NCBI GenBank assembly: GCA_947034885.2
Contig: OX344751.2
Coordinates: 37,291,082-37,355,081, forward strand
Origin: Thuidium tamariscinum
Taxonomy: Eukaryota > Streptophyta > Bryopsida > Hypnales > Thuidiaceae
DNA length: 64,000 bases
Direction: 5' to 3'
A program made the translations under genes and the position numbers. Below are positions 1-12,479 of the stretch, one piece after another; positions within the stretch are counted from its first letter, which is position 1, and the number at the start of each line of letters is the position of its first letter. The notes under the pieces were generated by a model. That model was not told where the DNA came from. It searched no databases and saw only the letters and a list, made by a program, of their open reading frames with translations.

Positions 1-1259
1 GCCAGTTCAAAGGGGCTAGAGCTCTGTACTTTGCTGCGAGGTATGATGGCTCATTTATTTCTTGGAATGTCTAATATTATAGCACATAGAACTCCTGAAT
101 TGGTTTAGGGTTAGGCTAGTACTCAATCCACTCTTATATTCCAATATAAGGCATGATTTCTTTGTTGTGTATAGCTTAGAATTTCAGTTGCTCTGACTAA
201 GGAAGAGGACTCCATTATGTCTTTCTTGTGCAGGTACCCCTCGCTCACTGGCGGCTGTAAAATGCTTTGGAATTTCTATGGATCTGGACATGGAAAAGGG
301 GAATGGGATGGTGCTGGAGTAGTAGTCAAGAGAACTCTTCAATCCGAACAACTGCTAAATCCACAGAGACCTCTTAAAAATGCTCTTGATTGTGTCACAT
401 TCTTGGATGCCACTTTAGATGGCCAAGTGCCAAACACTGGAGATCGTTTGAGGTAATCACTCTGTCATGCTGTCTTGTTCTCTATTTCTATTCATGGTGC
501 AATGCAATGTAGCATGAAGGTTTACTGCTGAACATGAACTCTAGTTCTGTTGATTTGCCCTCCAGTTCCACTCAATTGCTTTCAATGCCATGTTCTCTTA
601 TTTAATTAGATATGTCTTCATTCATTTCTTAGTATTTCGAATGCCACCTTGTCTTTCTGAAATATAACTCCGTCAACCTTCTTTGGACTATTTCAAATGC
701 CATTTTCTCTTATTCACTTACTCAAGTAGAACTCACTTTGAACAAACTGATTTTCTGCAGGTCTTATCGGTACTTCCACCTTGTTCGCCCTGAGGATGTT
801 GATCGACACAACCAATATTCCTGCGATGGAATTCCCGGGTCATCAAAATTTCACTCTGTCTTTGCTAATGATCGGTATGACCCAACTAAGCTTCTTGTGA
901 GAGAATTGTCCTGTTTTTGTGGCCCTTGCTCAGAGGAAGATTTCAGCCACTGTGAAAACAAGGAATATGTGAAACCTTGGAGAGCTATCAAAATTCAAGC
1001 ACGTAATGTGGAATTGGGAAATCCAGAAGACGAACTAGAGGAAGGAGAGGACATTTGGGACTGGGAATACAGTGATGAAGGAATGGCAGATTTAGTGCAG
1101 TCGGGAGATAATTTTGCTGTCCCTGCTGCTTCTGACAATGAAGAAGGTGTCTCTTTCTTTATCTTGCAATGCCAAACTCCTAAATGTCCTCTGAATTTTG
1201 CCCATAACTTTCAATTGGAGACTCCAAATCACAAACGGATTGTTGGAGATGAAAGTTAA
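1..1259 (+). CDS. 3' part of a transposon-associated multi-exon protein gene
   Basis: Three exons can be joined: about 1-40, 234-452 and 761-1259, with GT/AG borders and matching phases (AG|G at both junctions). The joined product contains WNFYGSGHGKGEWDGAG, then SYRYFHLVRPEDVDRHN, a Cys-rich SCFCGPC stretch and an acidic linker ending NEEGVSFFILQC. I recognise this layout (an HGKGxxDGAG block, a KFHSV/SCFC block, an xEGVxFxILxC block) from uncharacterised proteins often found beside transposons, but cannot name a function. The 5' part lies outside the window. The frame meets TAA at 1257-1259; read through, it would run to TGA near 1362. A matching C-terminal exon appears at 3563-3636 beyond an AT-rich insertion, so the gene is probably interrupted. 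Confidence 0.6.
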
Positions 1260-3562
1260 CTTGATTTAACAACTTTTCTTAGTCCAAAGTTTTCCGAAAA
1301 AAAGTACTTTACTATGCGAAAACAGCCTCCAAAGTCTGCTGAGTTGAAAAACACTGAATTGTGAATTAGTAAGTTAATAAAAAATATTCTAATTGCACAT
1401 AAATGTGAAACTTGGTGGTTTAAACTTTTCCCACATGAAATTTTAGTGATAAAAATTTAATTAAAGATATTATGAATATTTGGCAAATATTTTACTAGGA
1501 GATGATTTGGTCACAATTCTTATTTAAGTTTTTTGTAATTTAGAACATAGAGTTTCAATAGTTCTAAATTAGAATTTGAAAATTCTTATTGTAGAATTTA
1601 AATATTTAAGAACTTAGAATTTGAATAATTTAAAAAACTTAAAATTAGAATTTAGACCCCTAGAGAACAAAGTTGCCTTTTTTGACAATATAGCTAATGT
1701 TTTTGGTTATGTATTTAGAAATTGAATTTCCGGTTTTTTTCCCTTAAAATTATTACACAACATGTAATCCAGGGATAGTTTGAAGGATTCACAATTTTTA
1801 TAACTTTTGATTAAATCATAAAAAAGTTGTTATATGGTGTATAGGTTTTCGAGCTATGCGTGCATCTAAACTAGGTAGATGTGAATGTAATTTTTAAATA
1901 AATAGGAATTTGAAATTGATTTTCTAAAATATTAATCTTGTGAAAAGTTTCAAATCGTTCTATATAGATTAGGGAGGTGAAACTTATGAGGAATTTCACT
2001 TTGCAATTCAAAGTGGAATCTCTACACTAAAGTAATCTTCAAATTTCTTTAGTAAATGCAATTTTGAATATTTTTCCAAAAAAATTTGAAAAATAGGATG
2101 AAAATTCTTTATTATGGCATGTACATTAGTACATTCCAACCATTGGGTTTGGAAATCTTTAGTTTCATAACTACAATTCTTTTCATTGAATATTTTAAAT
2201 AATTCTCAATTCATGTCAACTTACTATTTTTTCCAAGCATGAATATGAAATATTATTTGTTGCAATTTCTAATACATATTCTCTAACATATTTTTCCAGC
2301 ATATGGTAGGAAGTTGCAAATTGTAGAATTGATATATACATTAATTTTTGTATAAAATGTTGGAAAAATGAAATGTATTCATTTGGGATGAATTGAACAC
2401 TATCTTTTTTGAAATCCGAACATCATGATCTTGTAATTGCTAAAATTTGTTATTTCACAATTTCAAGAGGGATTAATAGGTCAAATTAAGTACAAGCAAG
2501 ATCATCTAGTTAATTTTGTTGAAAAAATAAATAGAAATGAAGATATCAACCTTGCTTTAAAGACTAATATTTAAAAGCAATTATAGGCCTTAACATATGA
2601 AAGAGTATAGAGGTTAATACTTCAAATTTGAGTAAATTTTTTTAGTAGTTCAATTTGAATTTTGAACTACTCAAATTTGATTATTTTAAGATTGAAAAAT
2701 TTGATATAATCAAATTATGTGAATCAAAGTTGAATTACATTCTCAATGTAATTAGAACTCCAATCAAATTCAAAATCTAATTGAAAATAAAATACAATTT
2801 GAACTCTAAATTCATAATTGTTGAAACGTTCTAAACGATTCCAAAACCAATCCAAAACCATTCTAAAAAGATTCCAAAAACATTTCAAGAATTTTCGTAA
2901 ACATTTCAAGAACATTCCAAAATCATTCTAAAAAGATTCCAAAAACATATCAAGAACTTTCCAAAATCATTCTAAAAAGATTCTAAAAACATATCAAGAA
3001 CTTTCCATAAACATTTCAAAAACATTCCAAAATCATTCCAAAAAGATTCCAAAAACATTTCAAAAACTTTCCATAAACATTTCAACAACATTCTAAAAAC
3101 ATTTCAAAAACTTTTCGTGAACATTTCAAAAACATTCCAAAAACATTTCAAGAACATTCCAAAAACATTCTGAAAACACTCCAAAAACATTCCAAAAACA
3201 GCCCAAAAACACTCCAAAAATAGCCCCAAAACAGTCCACAAACAACCCAAAAACACTCCAAAAAGAGCCCCAAAACAGTCTACAAACAACCCAAAAACAA
3301 CCCCAAAACAACCCCAAAACAGTCCACAAACACTCCAAAAACAGTCAACAAAAATGTGTTGATTTGGTTGTTGCACTATTCAAATGAACAAAAATTTGTT
3401 AAACCATTTTGTTCACTAGTGCTCAAATCAACAAAAATTTGTTAGCCATTTTGTTAACTCGTGTCCAAATCAACAAAAAATTGTAAAAACGGTCAATGCA
3501 GTATCCAAATCAACAAGTTTTTGTTGATTTTTTGTTGATTTGGACGTAATTTTCTACTAGTG
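1260..3562. mobile_element. AT-rich insertion with a CACTA-like right terminus
   Basis: This stretch is strongly AT-rich and has no credible gene. It ends at 3562 with CTACTAGTG, which read inward is CACTAGTAGAAAA, close to the CACTACTAGAAA ends of the complete CACTA at 22601-38411. Just inside this end, between about 3340 and 3550, a motif of the type CAAATCAACAAAAA recurs in both orientations, like the subterminal repeats of CACTA elements. No matching left end was found, so it is either truncated or too diverged. It separates the exon ending near 1259 from the C-terminal-looking exon at 3563-3636. Confidence 0.45.
2830..3355. repeat. Degenerate short tandem repeat (CATTCCAAAAA type)
   Basis: Roughly 500 bases built from variants of an ~11-base unit such as CATTCCAAAAA and CATTTCAAGAA, drifting to CACTCCAAAAA and AACCCCAAAA toward the right. 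The long reverse-strand frames here (Phe/Cys/Trp repeats) are products of the repeat and not genes. Confidence 0.75.
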
Positions 3563-3636
3563 AAGGTGGCAATCGTGTGTACACATTGCCTGATGAAACT
3601 TTGGATGTTATTAACAGTGCACTAGAAGCACTGTAA
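3563..3636 (+). pseudogene. Detached C-terminal exon of the 5' gene
   Basis: Immediately after the CACTA-like terminus the frame reads EGGNRVYTLPDETLDVIN and ends SALEAL at TAA 3634-3636. A glycine-glycine then tyrosine-x-leucine-proline ending is what I expect for the last exon of the protein family starting at 1. This assignment is an inference from position and composition. Confidence 0.35.
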
Positions 3637-4414
3637 AATGCTTCCAACATTTTTACAGTTCGGTTTTAACTACTGCTACACTCTTAATGAAGTGAATTTA
3701 ACCTCACTACTTGTTACATGCTTGGACATGGAGAGAGGGAATTCAATACTTCTGAGGACAAAGGCACGACTTCATTACTCATACTAACACAAGGACGCAT
3801 GACACTTGCATTGTATAAATTGAAATGTACTGCATTTACTCATTCACATTCACTGCAAAAGCAAAGGCACACATTCTCAAAGTGTCCTCAGTATTTCGTA
3901 GTAACCTGTAGCAGTAGGTAGTACTTCTACACTAAGTACTAGTACTCCAAGATAGTACACTAAATTTGTGAGGCCTAGTATGTAATACTGGGCAGTACTA
4001 AAAAATACTTATTAGTATTACGAGATTGTAATACTACTACATTGGAACGCTTACTACTGAATACTACTTAATACTACAACATATTACTTAATACTTCTAT
4101 ATAGTATGTAGTAGTACTAAGCAGTATTACTAATAGTGCTTTGGTCCTCCAAATTTACGTTTGGTTTTCCAACAGGTAATTATACTTTCAGTAATTCAAC
4201 ACACTGAAATGGTTCCAGCATGTTGACACTAATGTACTTCGCACTGTAGTCTCAAATAAAATGTGTACCCTACTTAATACTACTTGGTGAAAAGTTTCTA
4301 ATTCATTATGTCATTGTAAATTGTGTACTATAAGTAGCAAGATTTCATATATAAACCTGGGGCTATAAACACCACCGCCATCGATGAGACTATACTGTAG
4401 CACTGCTCTATAAG
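3637..4414. repeat. AGTACT/TACTAC-rich repeat cluster
   Basis: Between about 3890 and 4150 the hexamer AGTACT and variants (TAATACT, TACTACT) recur densely in both orientations. The same motif returns inside the SUVR gene (8690-9020 and 9230-9320) and upstream of it (11500-11540). It resembles the subterminal repeat arrays of a DNA transposon, but no inverted terminal pair was found. There is no gene here. Confidence 0.5.
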
Positions 4415-7400
4415 TCACCGTCCTCTACAATACTCACTATCGCAATGGCATTGAAATGCCAGAATCTCGTCATCAAACTTGAGACCATAGTCCCAAGTTA
4501 GCTCCTCCCTTGGACAAATAATGCGATTCGCAAAGAAGGCCACCTGCAACATGGCAAATGGAGAATGTGAGGAACTTGTAGCCTTAGCACTCTCAATGCA
4601 AGCCACATCTTCAAGAAGGGAAATGACATGCTAGGAACGGTCTGAAACTTACATGATAAAGGACGGGACTGCTCGTATCCACCCACACAGGCATTTCCAT
4701 CAAATTCGCATCGCCACATCTGCTACAGCATTTGAAAACAATTGAGATGGTCATAGACGTATAATACTAAATAAAAAAACATAAAAACAACCCTGCCTTT
4801 CTGAGTTAGTGTTACCTGTGATTCAACCATCTTGCCACATTAGTGACAGTTGTGGAGTCTATACAGAGCAAGGATTCATCGTTCTCATCTGCCTCGGTCT
4901 GCCAGTCTGCAGTGAGTGAAAGGGCAAATTTCATTCGGTCACCTCTTCTCATCAATTCTGCATTAGTCACCACTTTTCCGGCATATTCAAATACGAACTG
5001 TCCAGGCTTCAGATACTGTAGAGTGCGAATGCCCCATCCCTTATGTTCATTAACAAAGAACACCTGAAAGAAAATCATATTCACAGTGAGCAACGTGTGT
5101 CACCGAAGTTCAATTTTGTTCACCTACAAGAGTAATAGGACGTGTCAGTTTGCTCTCACCTCCAATTTCGCTGTCAATCCATTCTGGACAACTCGGTTTT
5201 GGCAATCTGGTGCACACAAACATTCCCTGTTGTACTCTCTAATATACTGCAATGGCACATGGCCTCCACATTATCCATCCTTGTCATCCGGGCATGGGCA
5301 ACGGCCACTGCAAAAAGTCAATCCTCTTTTTGATCCTTTTCGCTGCCTCAAGAACTGCACAATCAAAGAGTGTGAGACCTACAGGTACAAAATCAATTTA
5401 AACAAGCACAAGTAATTCACAATGAACCATGCTTCACATAGGAGGACTTGGGGGACGTACCTCTTTAATGTATCGAGGATGGAGGAGGCCTGTATTCAAG
5501 TAAGGCATGTCCTCTTCTCCCAAGTCACATTGACATTTTCCTAGCACATTAGAGTACCTGTCATCCAGCTCATCACCAGGTGACGAGCTGTGGAGACGCA
5601 CTGGAGGAAGTGTTTCCATAGTAACAGAGGCATGGATTCCAGGTGAACGAATATAAGTGTAAGATTGATCAAAGGATATGCCGGAGGATTCTGTATCACT
5701 GATGGTGACAGCAACCTTCTCTAAACCTTTAGACAAGTCAACTTTAATATTCCCTGGATGCCCCTGTTCATAGCAATATATTATGTAGAGCCAACCAAAA
5801 AATTACAAAAGTAGACATCTGTAGAGAACATGGAATTTCAAGTGGTCGAATCTCTGTATACAATATAGAATAACTCATCCAAAGTCATGCTGGTCAGGAA
5901 GCACTTGTAGGAAAAAAGCATACCGTCACAAAATGAATTGTCTTTGGCTATGCAATACATGAAGTCCAATTACACAACCGGAAGCATCTCCAGTGCAACA
6001 TGAGCGACGTTGACTTTGTAGAACCACATGGCTAGTTGAGGCCCGCGCCGCTAAGAGCAAAAGCTTTAGTCGGAGAAGCGCTTCTGCCTACGGCCCACAG
6101 TCATCTTGTGGGCCATCAACCACTCCATTGGTCCTGTCACAGGCATTGAAAGTTCAGTGCCATTGCTCAGCCGACGCCACCATTAGTGACTCCGGCTCAC
6201 GAGACTACAGTTTTCTCTCAGACATTCTCCCTGGTGCATACATGATTACATGGAAGACGACGTCCCCCTACCAGTGTCACTTACTTTTTACCACCCACCT
6301 TTTTGTGTTTCTGACCTAATGAAATTGTAGCATTCGGTGAAGCAGTGCTTGGTGCCGCTACAGTTGGAGTACTTCTAGCACGCAGAACTCTGCAAGGGGA
6401 TTTCTCACGAACAAAGGTATCTGATTTTGTACCCTTTCCTGCACAAACACAGATTTTCCACAAGAATTATTACTCTAACAATGTTGAAGCAATAAAGAAA
6501 GAAGCCTCATGTTAGAGACAACAGTTTAAATGTTGGCATTCCCTAGGGTGCCTAGCAATGTGCCCAGGGCTGCATTGTGTACTACCTTCGTTGTTCCCTT
6601 CCGAAACAGCTGCAGCCGGTGCATTGGAAATTGACTTGTCGCTGGCCTTCTTCAGACGCTTCAGTGCCTGCTGGAATGCCATACTATAAGGGTCTTCTTG
6701 AGGTGCCGCATCCATTACTTCGGTAGATTTCGTAACGCAAGGCATAGGCACTGTCGTGGGAGAACTTCTTCCCTGTACAATCATTAGGAAATTGTAAAGT
6801 CCTTGTGTAAGGGAAAAAGAAAATAGGTGTGCCATAACCAGAAACCACCTCTCATTGAAGTTGTACAAATCAAAAGAAATTTAAGTATACAAGATGTGTG
6901 CATACATGGAAATGGTTTCATGAATTATACAAAGCCAAAGGATTTGTATGCGAACTTCATGAAGCTTATCTGAGGTGCATTTCTGATGTCCTCATCGTGT
7001 GCAAGGTCAGGTGTGGATCTCTCATCAGCAGCGAACAGTGACGTCTTCTGGAGTGCATGAGGTGCATCTATTTTGAAATCCAACTATATAGGAGTAGTGC
7101 AATACTCTTCCCCAAGCGGATTTGGCGGAAGAACCACTGCAGGATTTAGGTTGCTGGAGTCAATGGTGATGCTACTATGTCCGACGTTTAGAACGAGGCT
7201 GTCGCTAGAGAGGCCCACAACTTCGGCAGGCTTCTGCAAGAAAGAGTTCACGATAGAGTCCTCCTGAAGCTTGGTGGACGGTGTGGAAAGTTGCGACCCC
7301 AGCGGATTCAGCGAGGCCTGAATTCTTGTATGAGGGGCTAATGGACTGAAGTCCATCTTCTCTCCAACAAGCTTCATGTCATTTGACAGCAAGTTCTGGT

Positions 7401-10400
7401 GTTGCACATCGATAGACTTGGAAAGGGTACTGCCCGATACGGAGAGACTTGGTGCACTTTCTTCTACAGTAGCTGAAGCTGTATATGCCACACAAAACAA
7501 GGAAGCAGGGATTAGGGGAATACAAAGAATTAACATTTGAAGAACCCATCATGTCTTCTAAAACGCCCATTGAGCAGCACATTGTATCTCCAACTGGCCA
7601 ACTCGGTACAAAAGTGAGATTGAAATTCAGAGGCCTACAACTGAGCACTATAAGTCCAAAACAAAATTAGTCATGCAATATTCATGAACAAAAAGCGAAG
7701 ACATTGTGTCTAATACCAAGTTCCAGATTGGTTCCCTACACATTACCTAGAGTTGTCTTCAGTGGGTCGGTCTGACGTTCAGCAGGGCTGACCTCATCAA
7801 GCGGTTGAGTACGAACTCCACGTTCCTGTGCGTTTAAGATTTGGTTGTATTGCCCGAACCCCCAACTATTGTACCATGATTGAGGAACAAGTCCACACAT
7901 CAGTACAGCACAGACAACATTGTTTTTGAACCACCTAGTTGCACACCATGGATGGTACAAGTGTTGGCAAACACACAAAATTATGTCCTATAGTGGAAAG
8001 GATTCAGAACAAATGCAACATATCAGGATTGAAGGGAAGACAACTTCCCTTTTGCTAGGGAAAAGTACTTCTTCCGTGTAGCATGATGGTAGTGGCCGCA
8101 TGAGAACACCGTCCTTCCCTGCCGACAACTCCATGAGATATGCTTGTAATGCAGAAAGGTGTTTGCTGTTTGCTTTGTGGGCAGCATATGCTTGCTGTAG
8201 TGCAGCTTCAGATTGTGACTTGGTTGCAGCACACAAGGAGAGCTTCTGAGCTTTAGAAAAATAAATCTTATAGAGTGGTCCAAGTCCCACTTGAGCACAG
8301 GCGGCTGCAATTTCTTCTTCTCCAAGCAAGGCAGTGCAATCTTCACCTGCTTCTGCCAAAGACGACTTGATTTCTTCAACAACCAGCATGCAAGCTTCCC
8401 ACTATCGTACACTCTGAGCGACATTTTTTTCAAAGACTTCAATTTCCTTGTCAATGCATTTCAGTCGACTCTCAAAGGACGTCATGAGATTAGTGACTTC
8501 GTTTTGCCTGTATCAAACATGCAGAGCAACATGTTAGTACTGAAGGGGATGGGCTTAACAATTTCAAATAACGTACAAGTTCAAAGAAATAGAACGCAGA
8601 GAAGAGCATTGTATCTAGCCTCGCAGTAAGCAAGTGAATTCTTCATGAAAACATGTATTGGAAGGCAATTGTAAAATAACGATCTTGTGCTTATAGTACT
8701 ATGTAGTACTAGGTGCAGGGACACAGGACTCAATAGGACTACTACTAGTAATACCTGTAATGAGTTCGACTACTACATAATACAGCATATAGAGAAGTCG
8801 AGTTCTTATACACATTTAAGACTACTATAGCTAGGCAGTTGTATTACGTAACAGTATAAGTATCAGGACATAGTGTATGCAGTGGATAGATGGTGCTAAA
8901 AAGAACAATGAGAGGTACAAATGAAGCCTTCTATAGTACTGAACAATTGCAAGAGTACTCGGGCGGACCAAAAATATGAAACACTACTGTCGAGTATCAA
9001 ACGCAGTGTCATAAGCAAGTTTCATGAGTACTACAGAGAAGCAGCTAAGCATTGTTATGTACGAAGTGTGAAGCAAAATTGAATTTGCAGAGGAAGAGGT
9101 CTGAAAGAACTTACAATAAGTATTATGAAGGAAATGGTAATGACCGGTATTGAAAGTTAGGTAGAAAACAACAAATTAAGAACAGAAACAGTAGGGCATC
9201 AGAGACGTTAGTGTATTAGGTCATCAAACTTGTGCAAGCAGTACTACAAGAAAGAAATAGTAGGGAACTGTGACAAAAGTAGTGAATGAGGAATGAAAGG
9301 ACTACTAGAGCAGAGAGATAGTACCTCAAATGCAGCTCTTCAAGGTCACTGGAAGGCGTCGAAAGTGAAGGATGACGCATCTTGGTGTCCTCAGTTGATG
9401 CGACATCTATAGCGACATCAGAGTGCACATCGCCCATCCCGAACTTGCTTGTTTGCATTCCAATGTACTCACTGAAGCCCTCAACCTCATACACATCGTG
9501 AATAGGCATATTTCGTATTGCAGCCAAGCCTTTAATCCACATCTTCAGACGTCGGCAGTAAGAGCTCCGCCGTGCAGCATTGGTCTCACTCGCAAACTCT
9601 GCCCAATTCACGTCTTTGTGGTGAACTTTATCCAATACCACCCCTATGGCGAATTCCTTGGCGACATGAGTTGGCGGCTGCTGTTTTTGATAGCAAACGC
9701 AGTAAAGTTTCTCAACCTCCGACCTCAAATCCTTTGACAATTTCTCTGACAATGAGAAGCCGTTCCTGGATTTTTCTTTGCCAAACACTACCTCCACTTC
9801 CACCAAAGTAATTCCCTTCCCTATCTTCATTCGATGGCTATTCATTCCTGTTTGGCAAAGACCAAAACGTCGGGCAAAAGCGCCTGCACTGAGGGCAGGA
9901 GGGAGGCGCTTATCTTCAGCTCTTAGAGCAGCCAGTTGCCTAAGGCACTGACTTTCGGTGAACTTCCGCTCACCCTTTTCTTCGACCCTCTTGGACTGTC
10001 GTTGTTGGGAAAGAGCGCCAGTATTCTCATCCTTCTCCTCGCTATCAGCTTCACCGTTTGAGCCCTCTTCAGCATGAGCTGCTGAAGTCTTTGATGAAGA
10101 GCCTTGGGTCACACTTGCCTCGCCTTCCTTCAACTTCACTAGAAGAAGGTCTTTCTTTCTTCCTGATTTTGTGGAGCCTCCCAAGCGAGGCGTCATCATC
10201 CCGTCGGCCTTCCTTTTCCTCTTGTCTATGCCAACAGCTCGTGAAGGCGGTGGCATGGACAGAGGCCCCTTGTTGTTGGTGTCCTTAGCCACATTCGCCT
10301 TCCTTCCTTCAGACTCCCTGAACCAGCTGCTGTTGCCGCCACTACCATCTGACCCATCTGAAGCTCCTTTTGAGCGTCCACCTTTCTTCATTTTTGCCAT
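4415..10400 (-). CDS. SUVR-type SET-domain histone H3K9 methyltransferase (possibly a pseudogene)
   Basis: A multi-exon gene. Exons that can be read are 10400-9325 (basic, low-complexity N-terminus, start MAKMKKGG), 8507 to about 8030 (coiled coil), about 7872-7745, 7536 to about 7000, about 6770-6590, 6440-6290, 5757-5440, about 5380-5160 (pre-SET, CLCAPDCQNRVVQNG), 5070-4820 (HKGWGIRT, EYAGKVV, WLNHR), about 4722-4655 (CGDANLMEMPVW) and 4550-4415 (TWDYG, post-SET CHCDSEYCRGR, then TGA). NHRCGDAN is the SUVR1/2/4 form of the SET NHSC motif. The family methylates H3K9 in chromatin. Three in-frame stops interrupt it: TAA 5271-5273, TAG 7084-7086, TAG 8402-8404. The exon after the second stop ends at CAG|ATAAGC, which looks like a lost GT donor. 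Membership of the N-terminal exons in this gene is inferred from joinable phases. Confidence 0.7.
8690..9320. repeat. Intronic AGTACT/ACTACT repeat cluster
   Basis: The presumed first intron of the SUVR-type gene is filled with AGTACT, ACTACT and TAGTAC variants, the same motif seen at 3890-4150 and 11500-11540. No coding potential is visible. Confidence 0.45.
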
Positions 10401-11620
10401 TTTGGAAAATGAGAAGGATACCTTGCAAACAAATTTCAAAATGTGAGCATTTCACATGCCTGAACCCCTAAGAACTAGTGCAAGAGGGACATGACGACTC
10501 ATGAGGTAACAGTACAGGAAAATGAGAAGGTACATTTCAAAGAGAAGACAAAAGCAAACCATCTGCTATAATTCTTAATATACTTGAAATCCACTCTTAA
10601 ACCCTAAACTTGGGTATACAGAGGTACACCATGAACCACTTGTACATGCACATGATCTGTAAAAATTGAAGAAGCATAAAGAAAGCACATTCAAGGGGAG
10701 GGGACAAGAACGAAGGGAAAACACGGAAAATGCAAAGCTCACCAAGTTCAAAGAGCGTTGTCAGTCCTCTCTTCGGAATAGAAGAAGACTTGATATTAGC
10801 ACCACCATGTACCTCCGAAATCGCTGGTGTGCCTTGTCATTAGCTTGTGCATCGTCTGCAGCAACATGCCACGCATCATTGCAATCCTGAAGTTGTGCCT
10901 CTACATTCAAAGCGACCTAAATTGAAATTCACAACCCTACCCGCCCACTTCTGTCCAAGTTTTGACACCCTAGACTCTTTGCGAGGCGCGGAATGCAGCT
11001 ATGACGCACCTACTCCAGCTGAAGAGAACACACCAAAGCCGAGAGCCGCAACGCCATCAAAATTCGTTTTCCCCTTCAACCGCACTCCACAAACCATTCC
11101 GAAGTGGTGGCCTCCCTCGCTCCCACTCCAAAGTAAATGAAGAGCTCACCGATCACCAATTCCGTCGCAAAATTCCAGTGATTGTATCCCTCCACCAGCA
11201 GCAGCCATCGCCAATGTCCGAACACACAAAGCAAAAGGAGGGAGACGACGAAGCCGCCATTTTCAAAAAATTCATCCACAACGACCAGCCACTACTTCAT
11301 CCATCCGGTAGTAGATGAATGAGCAAACACGACATGACCATACTGTCATCTAGATTTCCTCCACGTGTCAACATCTGCAATTGATGTGAAAATTTGGAGA
11401 ACGGCGTCGGGCAGGCACATTAACTGCTGGCCACGCCTTTGTCAGTGACATGTGTCAAAACCAGAACGAATCCGCTATATCATCAACGGACTAAAATCGT
11501 TGGTCGTAGTACTCATAGTACTCATAATACTAGGGGTCAGAAATGCAGTTTTTGGCAAAAGTGTACACAAAACGTTCGGTCTTTCTTGAATCCACCCAAC
11601 ACGATTTTGCCTTAGAGTTT
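10401..11620. other. Upstream region of the SUVR-type gene, no clear gene
   Basis: Short overlapping frames occur on both strands (for example around 10850-11320) but none has a recognisable domain or consistent splice structure. It probably holds the 5' leader and promoter of the minus-strand SUVR-type gene. A short AGTACT-type cluster lies at 11500-11540. Confidence 0.35.
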
Positions 11621-11622
11621 CA

Positions 11623-12123
11623 TTGGATTTCGTTGGTGAATTTAGTTTTCACATTAGAACTAGAATGTCGAACTGGAGGGTTTTTTCTGAGTCTCAAGAT
11701 GAAGAGCCTCAACCGGAGGCTGAATTTGAACTTTCATTGTCACAATTGCCGGATCAACCTCTTCTGCTGCGAGATATTGTATTACCGCGTAAGCATCCAC
11801 GAGATGAAGCTGAGCCTTCTCGACCGCCGAAACAACCTCGTGTGGAGTAATGGTGGCACAGAAACCTTCAGCGAGATGCTCGAGTTTTGGTGATCTTATT
11901 GCAAGTTGAGTGTGTTGAGCCCGGAAGTCGTGAAGTGACGTTTGAAGGATGTTTTGAAGGTCTAAACGACAAATAATACTTTGATATAGTGAGGCCTATC
12001 GAAAGGAGTCGCGGTCACGAACAGTGGTTAGAAGGACCGGTGAATCCTTTGACAAAGGCGGAACGTTCTGATTATGTCGCCGCAACAATCAAACGCATCC
12101 TCAAGTTTCTGCAGATGGAGTGA
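11623..12123 (+). pseudogene. Small unknown reading frame with two in-frame TAA
   Basis: One frame runs from the ATG at 11623 (a second ATG at 11665 opens MSNWRVFSESQDEE) to TGA at 12121-12123. It is broken only by TAA at 11848-11850 and at 11974-11976. After the first stop the composition still looks coding (RDARVLVILLQVECVEPG, then KAERSDYVAATIKRILKF). I do not recognise the family. It is either a decayed gene or, if TAA is read as an amino acid, an intact protein of about 166 residues. Confidence 0.4.
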
Positions 12124-12470
12124 AGCTTCGATTGAAACTCTATTTTTTTACCTCTAGTATACATTTATTGAATTTTAGTTCTTAATTTTATATTTTGAGT
12201 ATTTTATTTTAATCACGATGTGTGGTTATAAATGTAGAATGAAGTTTTTGTGATAGAAAAATTAGCTTGGGGTTTGGTGTTAAAGGAGAGTGTGAATGGG
12301 GAAGTGATTGGAATCTTAAGTGGGGTCTTGGTAGGGGTATAGGCTGATGTGCCTCACCCCCTCACTTATGATGGGGAGGAAATTAGGGAAAAGATGCTTA
12401 GTTGGTGTGTGGAGAGAGGAAAGTGTGTGTGTGTTTTGAAGAGTTTTGGCCGAATTTCGGGTTGATGTAG
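12124..12470. other. AT-rich spacer, nothing recognised
   Basis: No gene-like frame and no repeat structure beyond local AT-richness. Confidence 0.4.
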
Positions 12471-12479
12471 CTCATTGAG

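Noticed and set aside
105..120. TTTAGGGTTAGG-like strings (also at 24180 and 56936) as interstitial telomere repeats
   Set aside because: Only one or two imperfect units each; chance or common promoter-type motif.
2724..3376. Overlapping reverse frames rich in Phe, Cys and Trp that look like small membrane proteins
   Set aside because: They are translations of the CATTCCAAAAA-type tandem repeat.
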